A DNA stretch of 64,000 nt from Streptomyces sp. A3M-1-3 (GTDB lineage: Bacteria > Actinomycetota > Actinomycetes > Streptomycetales > Streptomycetaceae). Below, piece after piece: positions 32,719-40,904 of the stretch. Position 1 is the first letter of the stretch. Each line of letters opens with the position of its first letter. Location of the stretch: NCBI RefSeq assembly GCF_024213665.1, contig NZ_JANAVP010000015.1, forward strand, positions 62,001 to 126,000. The letters run 5' to 3'. The position numbers and the translations under genes are program-made. The notes under the pieces were generated by a model, which was given only the letters and a program-made list of their open reading frames with translations, had not been told where the DNA came from and made no database searches.

Positions 32719-32744
32719 AAGCCCCCGCCCGAAGGCGGGGGCTT
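32719..32744. terminator. Bidirectional terminator after hicAB
   Basis: AAGCCCCCGCC pairs perfectly with GGCGGGGGCTT around CGAA. It sits between the convergent hicB and the last gene of the early operon. Confidence 0.75.
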
Positions 32745-32746
32745 CG

Positions 32747-33376
32747 TCATGCCGCTATCCGCCTCTCCGCGAGCGGCAGCGACAGTGCTTCGGTGTGCCC
32801 GTACTGGGCGGAGCAGCCGGGGCAGGTCTCGCCGCGAGTGTCGATGGTGGTGAGGATGACGCTGCCGCAGGCGCAGGTGACGGGGATGCGGCGGGGCCCC
32901 TTCTCGCCGCCGATCTGAGCACGGCAGGTGCGGACGATGTGGCTTATCTCGCGGGCGAATTCGTCGATGGCAGCATGCTGCCGAACAGCCCATTCGAGGT
33001 TGAACCGGAGCGTGCCGACAGCATGGTCGGCACGCTTCTGCAGGGTGCCGGCTTCGCACAGGTCGGCGTGCCCGTAGGACTCCCAGTCGCGCACCCACGT
33101 TTCGAGGGGCGCGAGGATGGGCCCGGCTTCGGTCATGGCGTTGAGGATGTCGAGGCGGAGCGGGAGGGGGGCGGTGCGGGATCCGGAGACGGCCAGCCCG
33201 CCGTTGCCGCTGCCGGAGGCGAGGACGTCGTCGAGCTGTGCGTACAGGCCGTCGGTTCCGGCGATGGCGGCGAGGTCGCGGTCGATGCGGCTGGTGCAGA
33301 TCCGGCAGGTGTAGCGGTCGAGTTCGTCGTCCCACAGGGTGCGGCGGCAGATTACGCAGGCGGGCGTCTCGGTCAC
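32747..33376 (-). CDS. Zinc-ribbon protein, 209 aa
   Basis: It starts with GTG at 33376 behind CGGAGA. The N-terminal CVICRRTLWDDELDRYTCRIC is split by two Cys pairs, a zinc ribbon. The middle is helical, and a second ribbon CACGSVILTTIDTRGETCPG lies at the C-terminus. Double zinc-ribbon proteins of this kind are common in Streptomyces phages, with unknown function. Confidence 0.7.
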   Translation of the reverse strand: MTETPACVICRRTLWDDELDRYTCRICTSRIDRDLAAIAGTDGLYAQLDDVLASGSGNGGLAVSGSRTAPLPLRLDILNAMTEAGPILAPLETWVRDWESYGHADLCEAGTLQKRADHAVGTLRFNLEWAVRQHAAIDEFAREISHIVRTCRAQIGGEKGPRRIPVTCACGSVILTTIDTRGETCPGCSAQYGHTEALSLPLAERRIAA

Positions 33377-33407
33377 GGCGGTCTCCGTTCGGGCGGTGCG
33401 GGTGCGG

Positions 33408-33602
33408 TCAGGCGGACGGCGGCTGGGCGGACGGCGGGCCGTCGACCGGTTCAAGGGCGGTACGGAGGATGAAGGCGATCTCGGCGAGGCCGATGCGAGC
33501 GTCGGGGTAGAGGTGTGCGTCGCGTTCCCACCCGGCGGCGATGGACCGGATGCGTTCGACGACGACGTCGGCGTTCAGGTGGGTGGCGTCGGTGTCGGTC
33601 AC
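33408..33602 (-). CDS. Small acidic protein, 64 aa
   Basis: A GTG at 33602 opens VTDTDATHLNADVVVERIRS, followed by a helical stretch (DARIGLAEIAFILRTALEPV) and a Pro/Ala tail. Its start overlaps the stop of the 323-aa gene. The function is unknown. Confidence 0.6.
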   Translation of the reverse strand: MTDTDATHLNADVVVERIRSIAAGWERDAHLYPDARIGLAEIAFILRTALEPVDGPPSAQPPSA

Positions 33603-34570
33603 GGCTGCTCCTGCGGGTCGAGGGCGAGGCGGATGCGGGCTGCGGCGTCGGCGTACCCGTCGCCGAACGATTCGCAGTTGGCATCGAGCCTGGCGCGATC
33701 GGCCTCGATGGCGTCGCACTCGGCTCGCACCCGCTCGAGGGCGGCTTGGTCCTTTCCGGCCTGGCTGGCGAGGGCTACGTGGGCTCGCTTCAGCGCTGTG
33801 AGCTTGTCGCCGCGTGCCTTGCTTTCGACGCGGAGGTCTGCGCTCACGCCCTTCTGCATGGCGAGCGCGATCCGCGTCTCGGCGAGCTGGTCTTCGACGG
33901 CGAGCGCTTCGGCGATGGCGGGCACCCGCAACACCGTGTCGGCGTCCTCTTCGGCGTCGGCCATCCACGGGTGCTCGCAGTCGGCGTAGCGGCGGCCGGG
34001 GTTCTGCCGCTCCCAGATGGCCGCCGCGATCTGCTCGCGGACGTCGGCCGGGACTGGGGCGGGGCGGCGTTCCAGGACGGTGCTGGCGGCGTCGGGCTCG
34101 GGGCATTCGAGGCGGAAGCAGGTGACGTAGCCGCCGTCTCCGAGGAATAGCGACTCCCATCCGCAGGCGGGGCAGCGGCCTTGGACGTCGACCATCCGGT
34201 TGCTGGTCGCCTGCATGTGCTGGATCGCGGGGACGGCGAGCACGGCGGTGGCGATCCAGTCGACCCATTCGTTGATCCGCTGGGTACCGCCGGGTCCGTC
34301 GAGTTCGGCGTCCTGCAGTCCGAAGAGCATGTTGGGGCGGATGGCCGCCGCGACCTGCTCCCGTAGCGGGCTCGGCGCGGGGGCGGGGGTGGTCTCGTCT
34401 GCTGCTGCGATCTGGTGGTCGACCCAGCCGAGTGCGATCTTCAGGCCGGTGGTGATGCCGTCGTGGACGTATTGCGCTTCGGGGACGCGGTGCGCGGCAC
34501 CAGCGTTCCGGGTGGACTGCCGGTGCTCGCGGGCCAGTTGATCGCGAAGAGCGTGTAGCGGATCGGTCAT
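33599..34570 (-). CDS. Phage protein with Cys motifs, 323 aa
   Basis: The start at 34570 follows AGGAA. The middle contains GRCPACGWESLFLGDGGYVT and FRLECPEPDAAS, a treble-clef-like zinc site. The N- and C-terminal parts are helical (LTALKRAHVALASQAGKDQA is coiled-coil). An upstream ATG at 34606 lacks a ribosome site. It is similar to unassigned early proteins of actinophages. Confidence 0.65.
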   Translation of the reverse strand: MTDPLHALRDQLAREHRQSTRNAGAAHRVPEAQYVHDGITTGLKIALGWVDHQIAAADETTPAPAPSPLREQVAAAIRPNMLFGLQDAELDGPGGTQRINEWVDWIATAVLAVPAIQHMQATSNRMVDVQGRCPACGWESLFLGDGGYVTCFRLECPEPDAASTVLERRPAPVPADVREQIAAAIWERQNPGRRYADCEHPWMADAEEDADTVLRVPAIAEALAVEDQLAETRIALAMQKGVSADLRVESKARGDKLTALKRAHVALASQAGKDQAALERVRAECDAIEADRARLDANCESFGDGYADAAARIRLALDPQEQP

Positions 34571-34685
34571 TTCGGTTCCTATCGGTCTAGTTGAGTCGCG
34601 TCGCAAGCTTGTGCGCCTCGCTGGCGCTCTGGCGGCCCGGCGTCGCGGAGTCCGCCGGACGGGAGTTCGGCGCTCCTAGGGGCCT

Positions 34686-34748
34686 TCAGCGGCTTCCTCG
34701 GGGCTGCCGCGGCCTGAGCGGACAGCCCGGAACGCAGCGGCCCGCCAT
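34686..34748 (-). CDS. Possible 20-aa peptide
   Basis: The ATG at 34748 overlaps the upstream stop (ATGA) and the frame encodes a basic Cys/Pro/Arg peptide beginning MAGRCVPGCPLR. Only the coupling supports it. The 177-bp gap 34571-34747 holds nothing else convincing. Confidence 0.25.
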   Translation of the reverse strand: MAGRCVPGCPLRPRQPRGSR

Positions 34749-35056
34749 CACGCGGACTCCTTCGCGGTGTCGACAGCGGCGGCAAGGGCGATGTCGAGGG
34801 CGCGGACGGTCACGGCCGACGCGCCCCGGTACCGGGCCCGGTACACGAGGCGGCGGACCGCGGCCAACTGGACGGCCTCCCCGCCCCGGACAGCCGCGTT
34901 CAACCGGGCCTGCGTCGACCGGCGGGACGAGTCCATGGCCCGGATCCCGGCACGGAGCCGGGCGGCTTCGGCCGGGGTGAGGCCGCCGTTGAACTCGGCC
35001 CGGTCGGTCAGGTTGAGCATCTGCATCACGGTCGGCGCCGCTCCCGGCCGGCTCAC
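34748..35056 (-). CDS. Helical protein, 102 aa
   Basis: MLNLTDRAEFNGGLTPAEAA followed by RLRAGIRAMDSSRRSTQARL and VRRLVYRARYRGASAVTVRA gives a basic helical protein. Its start overlaps the stop of the next upstream gene. No family is known. Confidence 0.65.
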   Translation of the reverse strand: MSRPGAAPTVMQMLNLTDRAEFNGGLTPAEAARLRAGIRAMDSSRRSTQARLNAAVRGGEAVQLAAVRRLVYRARYRGASAVTVRALDIALAAAVDTAKESA

Positions 35057-35250
35057 CGCTGGGCCTGGTTCTTGAGCCGGCCGCGGGCGTCGCAGTGCCC
35101 GTCGGCGATGGCACGCAGCTTGAGCGCGGCAGCAATGGCCTGTTCGGCGGTCTCGCCGTTCTGCCGGAACCGGGCGAGGAACGCGAGCGACTCCGGCGAG
35201 AAGACGATGCTGCGGCGCTGCGGGCGGGGCGCCGGGCTCGGGGCGGTCAC
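35053..35250 (-). CDS. Small basic protein, 65 aa
   Basis: From GTG at 35250 it reads MTAPSPAPRPQRRSIVFSPE, then AFLARFRQNGETAEQAIAAA. The short beta strand followed by two helices might be a ribbon-helix-helix-like fold. It overlaps both neighbours by GTGA and ATGA. Confidence 0.6.
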   Translation of the reverse strand: MTAPSPAPRPQRRSIVFSPESLAFLARFRQNGETAEQAIAAALKLRAIADGHCDARGRLKNQAQR

Positions 35251-35675
35251 TGCTGGGCTCCGCCCACGCTGCGCGCCCGCTCGTACCGCTGGCGGGCCGC
35301 GATGAACTCCGCGTCGCTGCCGCCCCGGTCGGGGTGCGCGGCGGCCATCGCCTGCTTGAGCCCGGCGAGGTCCGGCTTCGCCGCCTGCTCGACGACGGGC
35401 GGAGCCAGGTACAGGTGGAAGTCCGGGGCGGACCAGTGCCGGTTGCGGGAGTAGACCTCGCCGTCGGCCTCGATGCGCTGCCGGTCGACGAACCCGATCC
35501 GGGCGCGCGGCTCCCAGTCCTGGCTGGCGACGTAGTAGATCCGCTTGGGGGTCTTCTTCGTGATCAGGAATCGGACGACGCGGGGCGGCTGGTAGAACCG
35601 GGCGTCGTCATTCACGCTGCTATCGACGCCGTACAGGAACTCGACGGGCACGGGCTCTGCGGGTGTGTGGGTCAT
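35247..35675 (-). CDS. Protein with C-terminal J-domain-like HPD motif
   Basis: This is a 142-aa protein. Residues 1-95 are beta-rich (RVVRFLITKKTPKRIYYVAS, WEPRARIGFVDRQRI) and resemble a small SH3-like unit. The last 40 residues, LKQAMAAAHPDRGGSDAEFI, carry the HPDRGG tripeptide and helix IV of a J-domain. It may recruit host DnaK to replication, as other phage J-proteins are proposed to do. ATG at 35675 follows AGGAG. Confidence 0.7.
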   Translation of the reverse strand: MTHTPAEPVPVEFLYGVDSSVNDDARFYQPPRVVRFLITKKTPKRIYYVASQDWEPRARIGFVDRQRIEADGEVYSRNRHWSAPDFHLYLAPPVVEQAAKPDLAGLKQAMAAAHPDRGGSDAEFIAARQRYERARSVGGAQQ

Positions 35676-35707
35676 CGGGTTCTCCTCGGTGCGTAGGGTC
35701 GGGGCCA

Positions 35708-35744
35708 GGCCCGCCCTCCTCGCTTCGGACGAGGAGGGCGGGCC
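35708..35744 (-). terminator. 15-bp stem terminator
   Basis: GGCCCGCCCTCCTCG pairs perfectly with CGAGGAGGGCGGGCC around CTTCGGA. It lies directly after the stop of the MazG-like gene, inside the early operon. Confidence 0.75.
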
Positions 35745-35752
35745 GGCTTGCG

Positions 35753-36097
35753 TCACGGGGCAGGGGTGGCGGCGAGCGCGGCCACGCGATCGGCGATGCG
35801 CTGCAGTTTCGCGGCGAACACGGGCTCGGCGTCGGCGTCGGCGTCGACGATGCTGACGAGCGCCACCGCGGCGGTGACGATCACGTCGCACAGTTCGGCG
35901 GCAACATCGTCCGGGCTGTGGGTGGTGCCCTTGCGGGGGTTCTGGCCGACGGCTCCGATCCACGCCTGGGCGACCTCGCCGGATTCCTCGGTCAACTTCA
36001 ACAGGCGCAGGGTGATCTCCTGCCTGTCGCGGCCGTTCTCACGATCCAGCCAGCCGACAAGGCCGGTGATCGTCTTCCACTGGTCGGGGTCCAACAT
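35753..36097 (-). CDS. MazG-like nucleotide pyrophosphohydrolase
   Basis: This is a 114-aa protein. LRLLKLTEESGEVAQAWIGA contains the EEsgE metal motif, and DDVAAELCDVIVTAAVALVS the second E--D motif of the all-alpha NTP pyrophosphohydrolases. Such enzymes hydrolyse nucleoside triphosphates or ppGpp-like alarmones. Phages use them to adjust the nucleotide pool. Confidence 0.8.
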   Translation of the reverse strand: MLDPDQWKTITGLVGWLDRENGRDRQEITLRLLKLTEESGEVAQAWIGAVGQNPRKGTTHSPDDVAAELCDVIVTAAVALVSIVDADADAEPVFAAKLQRIADRVAALAATPAP

Positions 36098-36132
36098 CAG
36101 GTGTCTCCTCGGGTCGGGGTGGGCGGGGCGGA

Positions 36133-37209
36133 CTAGGCGGCGGGGGTGGTGAACGCGGCGTGCTGCTCGGGCGTGATGAGGCCGATGTCGCGCCACTGGT
36201 CGATCAGGTCGTCCTGGCCGGGGATGGTGGTGCAGGAGGAGCACAGGCGCCCGGCCGGGCTGGCGTCCTCATCGCCGGGCGGCTTCTGGCCCCAGCGGCA
36301 GGCAGGAATCCCGGCGGCCACTGCTTCCCGCTCCAGCGCCTTCAGCCGGGCCGCGGTCTCCGGGTAGAAGAACTCCACCTCGTCCAGCTCCCCGGGCTTG
36401 GCGTAGGCGCCGCACAGGCACTCGCCGGACATGTGGATGTGCTCGGTGACTTCGTTCAGCGGCAGCGCCCCGTCGAAGCACAGCCGGTGCTGGGCGTGTT
36501 CGTGGTCCTGCTGGCAGCGGTACCGGGCCCGGTACTCGCGCATGTGCGCGTCGGTCCAGTGGACGAGCGGCGACACCCAGACGATCGCGCCGTCCTGGTC
36601 GATCGCCTCAGCGTTGCGGAACCGGCGCTCGGTCTCAGCCCAGCGCATGCCACCCAGGTAGATGACCTTCCTGGTGCGGCCCTCGTCGCCGACGACGCCG
36701 CGGCGGAACCGCATCAGCGGCTCGTCCTTCAGGTGCCGGTACATGACCTTGTGGCCAGCTGGCCCGGGGAAGCCCTGCCAGACCGCGCGCTTCCCGGCGT
36801 TCGGGCCGCGGCTGGCGAGCACTTGGCCGAGCACCAGGTCCCGGTACGCGTTGCGTGGGTGCAGCTCGTGGAGGGTGTCGCCCCACGCTATGGCGACGTC
36901 GTGCACGTACTGCGTGGTCTCCGGGATGCCGGTGCCGGTGTTCACGTGCAGCACCGCGTCGTACCGGCTGCGCAGCAGATGGCCGACGATCGCGGAGTCG
37001 TTGCCGCCGGACGACAGCCAGTAGGTGCCGACGATCGGGTAGGTGGCGAGCGCCTCGTCGAGGATCTCCAGCGACCGGGCGATCGCCTCGTCGAGGGTGC
37101 GGATCTCGTGCTCGCCGTCCTCGGCCTTCGGCGGGCGCTTCGCGAGCGCGTCCGGCATGCCGGGGAACATGTCGCCCGGCGCCCGACGGCGGCCGTTACG
37201 AGAGCTCAC
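36133..37209 (-). CDS. PAPS reductase-like (adenine nucleotide alpha hydrolase) protein
   Basis: This is a 358-aa protein from GTG at 37209 (AAGGAG upstream). YWLSSGGNDSAIVGHLLRSR is the SGGxDS PP-loop, and HVNTGTGIPETTQYVHDVA and KVIYLGGMRWAETERRF are the conserved PAPS reductase-like region. A cluster of Cys (ECLCGAY, CRWGQ, LCSSC) at the C-terminus could bind an iron-sulphur cluster. Known relatives activate sulphur for tRNA thiolation or for DNA phosphorothioation (DndC). No other dnd gene is visible. Confidence 0.8.
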   Translation of the reverse strand: MSSRNGRRRAPGDMFPGMPDALAKRPPKAEDGEHEIRTLDEAIARSLEILDEALATYPIVGTYWLSSGGNDSAIVGHLLRSRYDAVLHVNTGTGIPETTQYVHDVAIAWGDTLHELHPRNAYRDLVLGQVLASRGPNAGKRAVWQGFPGPAGHKVMYRHLKDEPLMRFRRGVVGDEGRTRKVIYLGGMRWAETERRFRNAEAIDQDGAIVWVSPLVHWTDAHMREYRARYRCQQDHEHAQHRLCFDGALPLNEVTEHIHMSGECLCGAYAKPGELDEVEFFYPETAARLKALEREAVAAGIPACRWGQKPPGDEDASPAGRLCSSCTTIPGQDDLIDQWRDIGLITPEQHAAFTTPAA

Positions 37210-37234
37210 GGGTGTCTCCTTCGGGGTGCAGGGG

Positions 37235-37417
37235 CTAGGCGGCGGGGAGGGTGTACCGCTCGGCGGGCGCGAGCTTCGTGAGGTGCACCCATCCGCAGCG
37301 GCAGGCGTAGGGGTTGAGTACGCGGCCGAAGGGGACTTGGGTCCGCTCGGCGACCAGGGCCGCGGCCTCACGGGTCGCGTACCGGTGCTTGCCAGGCGTC
37401 GGGCAATCGGGGGTCAT
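37235..37417 (-). CDS. Small Cys-containing protein, 60 aa
   Basis: The ATG at 37417 follows AGAGGTGA. MTPDCPTPGKHRYATREAAA and later NPYACRCGWVHLTKLAPAER form a small zinc-ribbon-like fold widespread in Streptomyces phages and conjugative elements. Its start overlaps the stop of the next gene. Confidence 0.65.
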   Translation of the reverse strand: MTPDCPTPGKHRYATREAAALVAERTQVPFGRVLNPYACRCGWVHLTKLAPAERYTLPAA

Positions 37418-37422
37418 CGCGT

Positions 37423-38379
37423 TCACCTCTTCCACGCGTAGACCTTTTCGCCGCCCAAGAGCGGTGCGCCTTCAGGGCCTTTGACGTGGGGTGCGATCCA
37501 GACGGGGCGATGGACTTCACGCTTGGGATGCCACTGGTTTCGCCAGTGACCGCGCACGATCCACTGGTGCTGGTAGTTGCTGACCGGCTCGCCCTGTCCA
37601 CCGCCGCTGCTCGGCCGGCGGAGCTCCACCACACGCACGGGCCGCGCTTCATGCCGGGCCCTCTTGAGGCGCTTCGCGGCGGCTCGGTCGGCCTCAACCT
37701 CGGAAACGTCGGCGAGCGGCTGCTGGGACAGGAGCCACGCCGCAACAATCGTCCGACCCCACAGATTCAGGACGCTGTTGCCGTTGAGTTCGGATTTGAC
37801 GCTGAGGAGCTTGGCGCCGTCGGTCGTGTAGCTGTAGCGGGGCTGGCAAGACTTTTCACGGGCGGCCTGGGCCTCGGTAATCCCTCCGGCAGCTACCTCC
37901 CCGTCCAGGGTTTGGTGCAGGTCGATGTAGAAGCTGAGCCAGAGCAGCGTTCCGGCCTTCTGGTTGCGGATGATGTTCCAGGAGGCGCCGGCGATGTAGA
38001 CCGTCTCGCCGTAGCCGCCTTCCGTGTTCGCGTCCGCGGCTATCGGCTTCTCGAAAATCATGAGCCCGGCACTCGAGGGAAGGTCGAATTCCTCTACCGC
38101 GAACGAGGGCAGGGTGGCGGCCGCCGCGACGGCCACGTCCGTCATGGCTGCTGAAACGAAGAACAGTTCGGCCTTCTCGAGGCGGCCGATCTCCAGCAGG
38201 CGCCGGGTATCTCCGGTCGGATTGACCTTGGCCATCAGCATGCCGTTGGCGTCGCGGAACTCCAGGGCTGCCGGAGCCCGGCGCCGGGCCCACGAGTCAA
38301 CAATGTTCGGCTTCTGGTAGTGCTCCATGAGCTCGGCCCTCAGCTCAGGCAGGTCGGTGGGGCGGATGCTTGTGGTCAT
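37423..38379 (-). CDS. Conserved actinobacterial phage/ICE protein, 318 aa
   Basis: The N-terminal 200 residues are mixed alpha/beta with LPELRAELMEHYQKPNIVDS and GASWNIIRNQKAGTLLWLSF. The C-terminus (YQHQWIVRGHWRNQWHPKRE, then IAPHVKGPEGAPLLGG and VYAWKR) has the W-R-H-N-Q-W-K pattern of a family common in Streptomyces mobile elements. The role is unknown. The conserved basic Trp-rich tail suggests nucleic-acid binding. Confidence 0.7.
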   Translation of the reverse strand: MTTSIRPTDLPELRAELMEHYQKPNIVDSWARRRAPAALEFRDANGMLMAKVNPTGDTRRLLEIGRLEKAELFFVSAAMTDVAVAAAATLPSFAVEEFDLPSSAGLMIFEKPIAADANTEGGYGETVYIAGASWNIIRNQKAGTLLWLSFYIDLHQTLDGEVAAGGITEAQAAREKSCQPRYSYTTDGAKLLSVKSELNGNSVLNLWGRTIVAAWLLSQQPLADVSEVEADRAAAKRLKRARHEARPVRVVELRRPSSGGGQGEPVSNYQHQWIVRGHWRNQWHPKREVHRPVWIAPHVKGPEGAPLLGGEKVYAWKR

Positions 38380-38729
38380 CGCAGAGCCCGCCTTCCGGCC
38401 GCCTGCCGAGCCAGTACTTCAAGGTCCGCCTTGACCGCTGCGACCTTGTCCGCGTAGGTCGCAGCCGCGGGGAGTGCTGTGCGCTTAGCGAAGGCGTGCA
38501 GATCGGCCAGCTGCCTGAACTGCGAGCCGGTCCACTCGACGACCTTGACGTGCACGCCCTTCATTTCCAGGTCTTCCGCCATCTCACGCACGTGCGCTTT
38601 GTCTTTGCGGTGCATCTGGTTGATTCGGCCGTTGGGCCAGGTGGCGGTGATTGAGTACGACCGGACCGTGTTCCTCTGAATCGACTGGAAGATCTCGTCA
38701 CGGCTCCGGTTTCGCTTGGTGCGGCTCAT
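38376..38729 (-). CDS. Helical basic protein, 117 aa
   Basis: MSRTKRNRSRDEIFQSIQRN is followed by strand-rich RSYSITATWPNGRINQMHRK and a helix VREMAEDLEMKGVHVKVVEW. It is tightly coupled to both neighbours. No family is recognised. Confidence 0.6.
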   Translation of the reverse strand: MSRTKRNRSRDEIFQSIQRNTVRSYSITATWPNGRINQMHRKDKAHVREMAEDLEMKGVHVKVVEWTGSQFRQLADLHAFAKRTALPAAATYADKVAAVKADLEVLARQAAGRRALR

Positions 38730-38818
38730 ATGGCTTCTCCGTTCGGCTGGCAGTCGGGGCAGGGCGGGGGTGTCGGGCCGGTGGCGGCGGTGCCGCACGG
38801 CCAGGCGGGGCGGGTCAT
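38726..38818 (-). CDS. 30-aa Cys-rich peptide
   Basis: The ATG at 38818 overlaps the dnaB stop (ATGA), and its own stop overlaps the next start the same way. The peptide MTRPAWPCGTAATGPTPPPC ends in PDCQPNGEAI, giving a half zinc-ribbon with three Cys. The double coupling argues for translation. Confidence 0.5.
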   Translation of the reverse strand: MTRPAWPCGTAATGPTPPPCPDCQPNGEAI

Positions 38819-40191
38819 GTCAGCGCCATGTCGACGAAGCGGCTGTAGTGCAGCTGGTTGGCGACGGTGATGGTCGCGGTGGGCCCGTTGCGGTGCTTGC
38901 CGACGATCAGGTCGACCTCGCCGGCGCGGGGCGACTCTTTGTCGTAGGCGTCTTCGCGGTGGACGAGGATCACAAGGTCGGCGTCCTGCTCGAGGGATCC
39001 GGACTCGCGAAGGTCGGACACCATCGGCTTCTTGTCCTGCCGCTGCTCGGGTCCGCGGTTGAGCTGGGCGAGGATCACAACGGGAACCTCGAGCTCCTTG
39101 GCCATCAACTTGACGTTGCGGCTCATGTCGGAGACCTCTTGCTGCCGGTTCTCTTGGCGGCGGGAGGAGCCGGAGGTCATCAGCTGGAGGTAGTCGATGA
39201 CGACGAGGTCGAGGCCGCCGCGCTGCTTGAGCTTCCGGCAGCGGGATTTGATCTGCATGACGGTCTGGCCGGACGTGGCGTCGATCGTGAGCGGCGCGGC
39301 CGTGACGTCGGGCAGCCTCTGGGCGAGGCGGGTCCAGTCCGAGTCGGTCATGGTGCCGCCGCGGATGTGGTGCAGGCCGATGCGCGCTTCGGCGGACATG
39401 ATGCGGTGCTGCACTTCGCGGCGGGACATTTCGAGGCTGAACAGCACGCTGGGCCGACCGTGCCTGATGGAGCAGGCGCGGATCATGTCTACGGCGAGGG
39501 TCGACTTTCCCATGGCGGGCCGCCCGGCGATGATGATCACCTGGCCGGGGTGGAGTCCGTGGGTGAGCGAGTCGATGTCGGTGAACCCGGTCGGGACTCC
39601 CATGGCCTGGCCGTTGCGCTGGAGTTCCTCGAGCTCGCCGACCACGTCTTCGAAGTCGTCGCCGATCAGCGCAGAGTCGGAGTCGTCCCGAACCTGCACG
39701 GCGGTGTTGAGTGTGGTTTGGGCGGCGTCTGCGGACTCGTTGGCGTCGCCGCCTGCGTAGCCGAGCTGGGCGATGCTCGTACCGGCTCGGACGAGTCCGC
39801 GGAGGAGCGCCTTCTCCCGGACGATGTCGGCGTAGTAGCTGGCGTTCGCCGCGGTGGGGGTGGCGTTGACGAGGTTGAACGCGGCGTTGATGCCGCCGGC
39901 CCGCTCGAGGTCGCCGGTCTCCCGGAGCCGGTTGGTGACGGTGATCGGGTCGACGGGCAGGCCCTTGGCGTACAGGGCGGTGATGGCGTTGAAGACGAGT
40001 TCGTGGGCGGGCTGGTAGAAGGCTTCGCTGTCGAGGATGTCGAGGACTTCGAGGATGGCGTTGGGGTGAAGCATCATGCCGCCGAGGACGGACTGTTCTG
40101 CGTCGGTGTCCTGGGGGAGCTTGCGGTCGAAGGCGGGCATCGGGTCGACGGGGGCGTCGACCCACAGCTCGGGGTCGATGTCGGTGGTCAC
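38815..40191 (-). CDS. dnaB: Replicative DNA helicase, DnaB family
   Basis: This is a 458-aa protein from GTG at 40191. The N-terminal domain is DTDAEQSVLGGMMLHPNAIL. VIIIAGRPAMGKSTLAVDMI is Walker A, LDLVVIDYLQLMTSGSSRR Walker B, and DLRESGSLEQDADLVILVHR the C-terminal motif. It unwinds DNA at the fork. It is shorter than host DnaB and sits next to its own loader, so it probably acts only on phage DNA. Confidence 0.93.
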   Translation of the reverse strand: MTTDIDPELWVDAPVDPMPAFDRKLPQDTDAEQSVLGGMMLHPNAILEVLDILDSEAFYQPAHELVFNAITALYAKGLPVDPITVTNRLRETGDLERAGGINAAFNLVNATPTAANASYYADIVREKALLRGLVRAGTSIAQLGYAGGDANESADAAQTTLNTAVQVRDDSDSALIGDDFEDVVGELEELQRNGQAMGVPTGFTDIDSLTHGLHPGQVIIIAGRPAMGKSTLAVDMIRACSIRHGRPSVLFSLEMSRREVQHRIMSAEARIGLHHIRGGTMTDSDWTRLAQRLPDVTAAPLTIDATSGQTVMQIKSRCRKLKQRGGLDLVVIDYLQLMTSGSSRRQENRQQEVSDMSRNVKLMAKELEVPVVILAQLNRGPEQRQDKKPMVSDLRESGSLEQDADLVILVHREDAYDKESPRAGEVDLIVGKHRNGPTATITVANQLHYSRFVDMALT

Positions 40192-40901
40192 GCGGCGACC
40201 TGCCGGCGGCGGTCCTGGCCGGTGATGACGATCCGCTGGCACATCTCCGTCAGCCGCGACGCGACCCGGTCGCCGAGCCGGGCGGACAGTTCCTGCGGCA
40301 CCACGTTCGACGTGATCAGCGTCGGCAGCTCGTTCTCGTACCGGTGGTTGACCAGCCGGAAGTTGATGTCCTCAGTGAACTCGCTGATCTTTCCGCCGGC
40401 GCCGAGGTCGTCGACGAGGAGGATGCTGGCCTTCGCGTACCGCTGGAACTCGGTCTCGGAGTCGATGCCGTGGCGGGGCCGTAGCTGGGCGTACAGGTCG
40501 GCGGCGGTGACGATGGTCCACCGGGCGACGATCCCGGTCACGCCCAGCTCACGCAGCGCACCGTAGGCCTCGTAGGTTTTGCCGACGCCGGTGGGTCCGA
40601 GGAGCAGCAGCGACGGGCCGCGGTTGACGGAGGCGACGGGGGCGCCGCGGCGTCCCTGTTCGGTGCGGGCTTCGGCGGCGAGGGCGGCGATCCACTGGTG
40701 GAGCTCGGGTCGCTGGCCGACGGCGGTCCGGTAGCGGAACGGGACGAGCTTGGTGACCTGGTGGCTGCTCCAGCGGGCGACGTTGGTCGGGCCGTAGGGG
40801 TCGCCGTCGTCGGTGGTGAACCAGTCGGCGGTGAGGCCCTGGCGGGTGAGCAGCGGCTCGAGGTCGTACTGCTTCGGGTCGTAGGGCGGGGTCCACTGCA
40901 T
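40188..40901 (-). CDS. Helicase loader, DnaC/AAA+ type
   Basis: This is a 237-aa protein. PSLLLLGPTGVGKTYEAYGA is Walker A, AKASILLVDDLGAGGKISEF Walker B, and LPTLITSNVVPQELSARLGD the sensor-1 and following helix. RVASRLTEMCQRIVITGQDR matches the 'arginine finger' end of DnaC/IstB-like loaders. It lies between initiator and helicase. Confidence 0.88.
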   Translation of the reverse strand: MQWTPPYDPKQYDLEPLLTRQGLTADWFTTDDGDPYGPTNVARWSSHQVTKLVPFRYRTAVGQRPELHQWIAALAAEARTEQGRRGAPVASVNRGPSLLLLGPTGVGKTYEAYGALRELGVTGIVARWTIVTAADLYAQLRPRHGIDSETEFQRYAKASILLVDDLGAGGKISEFTEDINFRLVNHRYENELPTLITSNVVPQELSARLGDRVASRLTEMCQRIVITGQDRRRQVAA

Positions 40902-40904
40902 GGT

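Noticed and set aside
34579..34785. 68-codon minus-strand frame in the gap before the 102-aa gene
   Set aside because: No ribosome site, Pro/Arg-rich composition and overlap with the end of the next gene in another frame.
36133..37209. A complete phosphorothioation (dnd) system
   Set aside because: Only a DndC-like fold is visible. No DndA, DndD or DndE-like gene is in the window.
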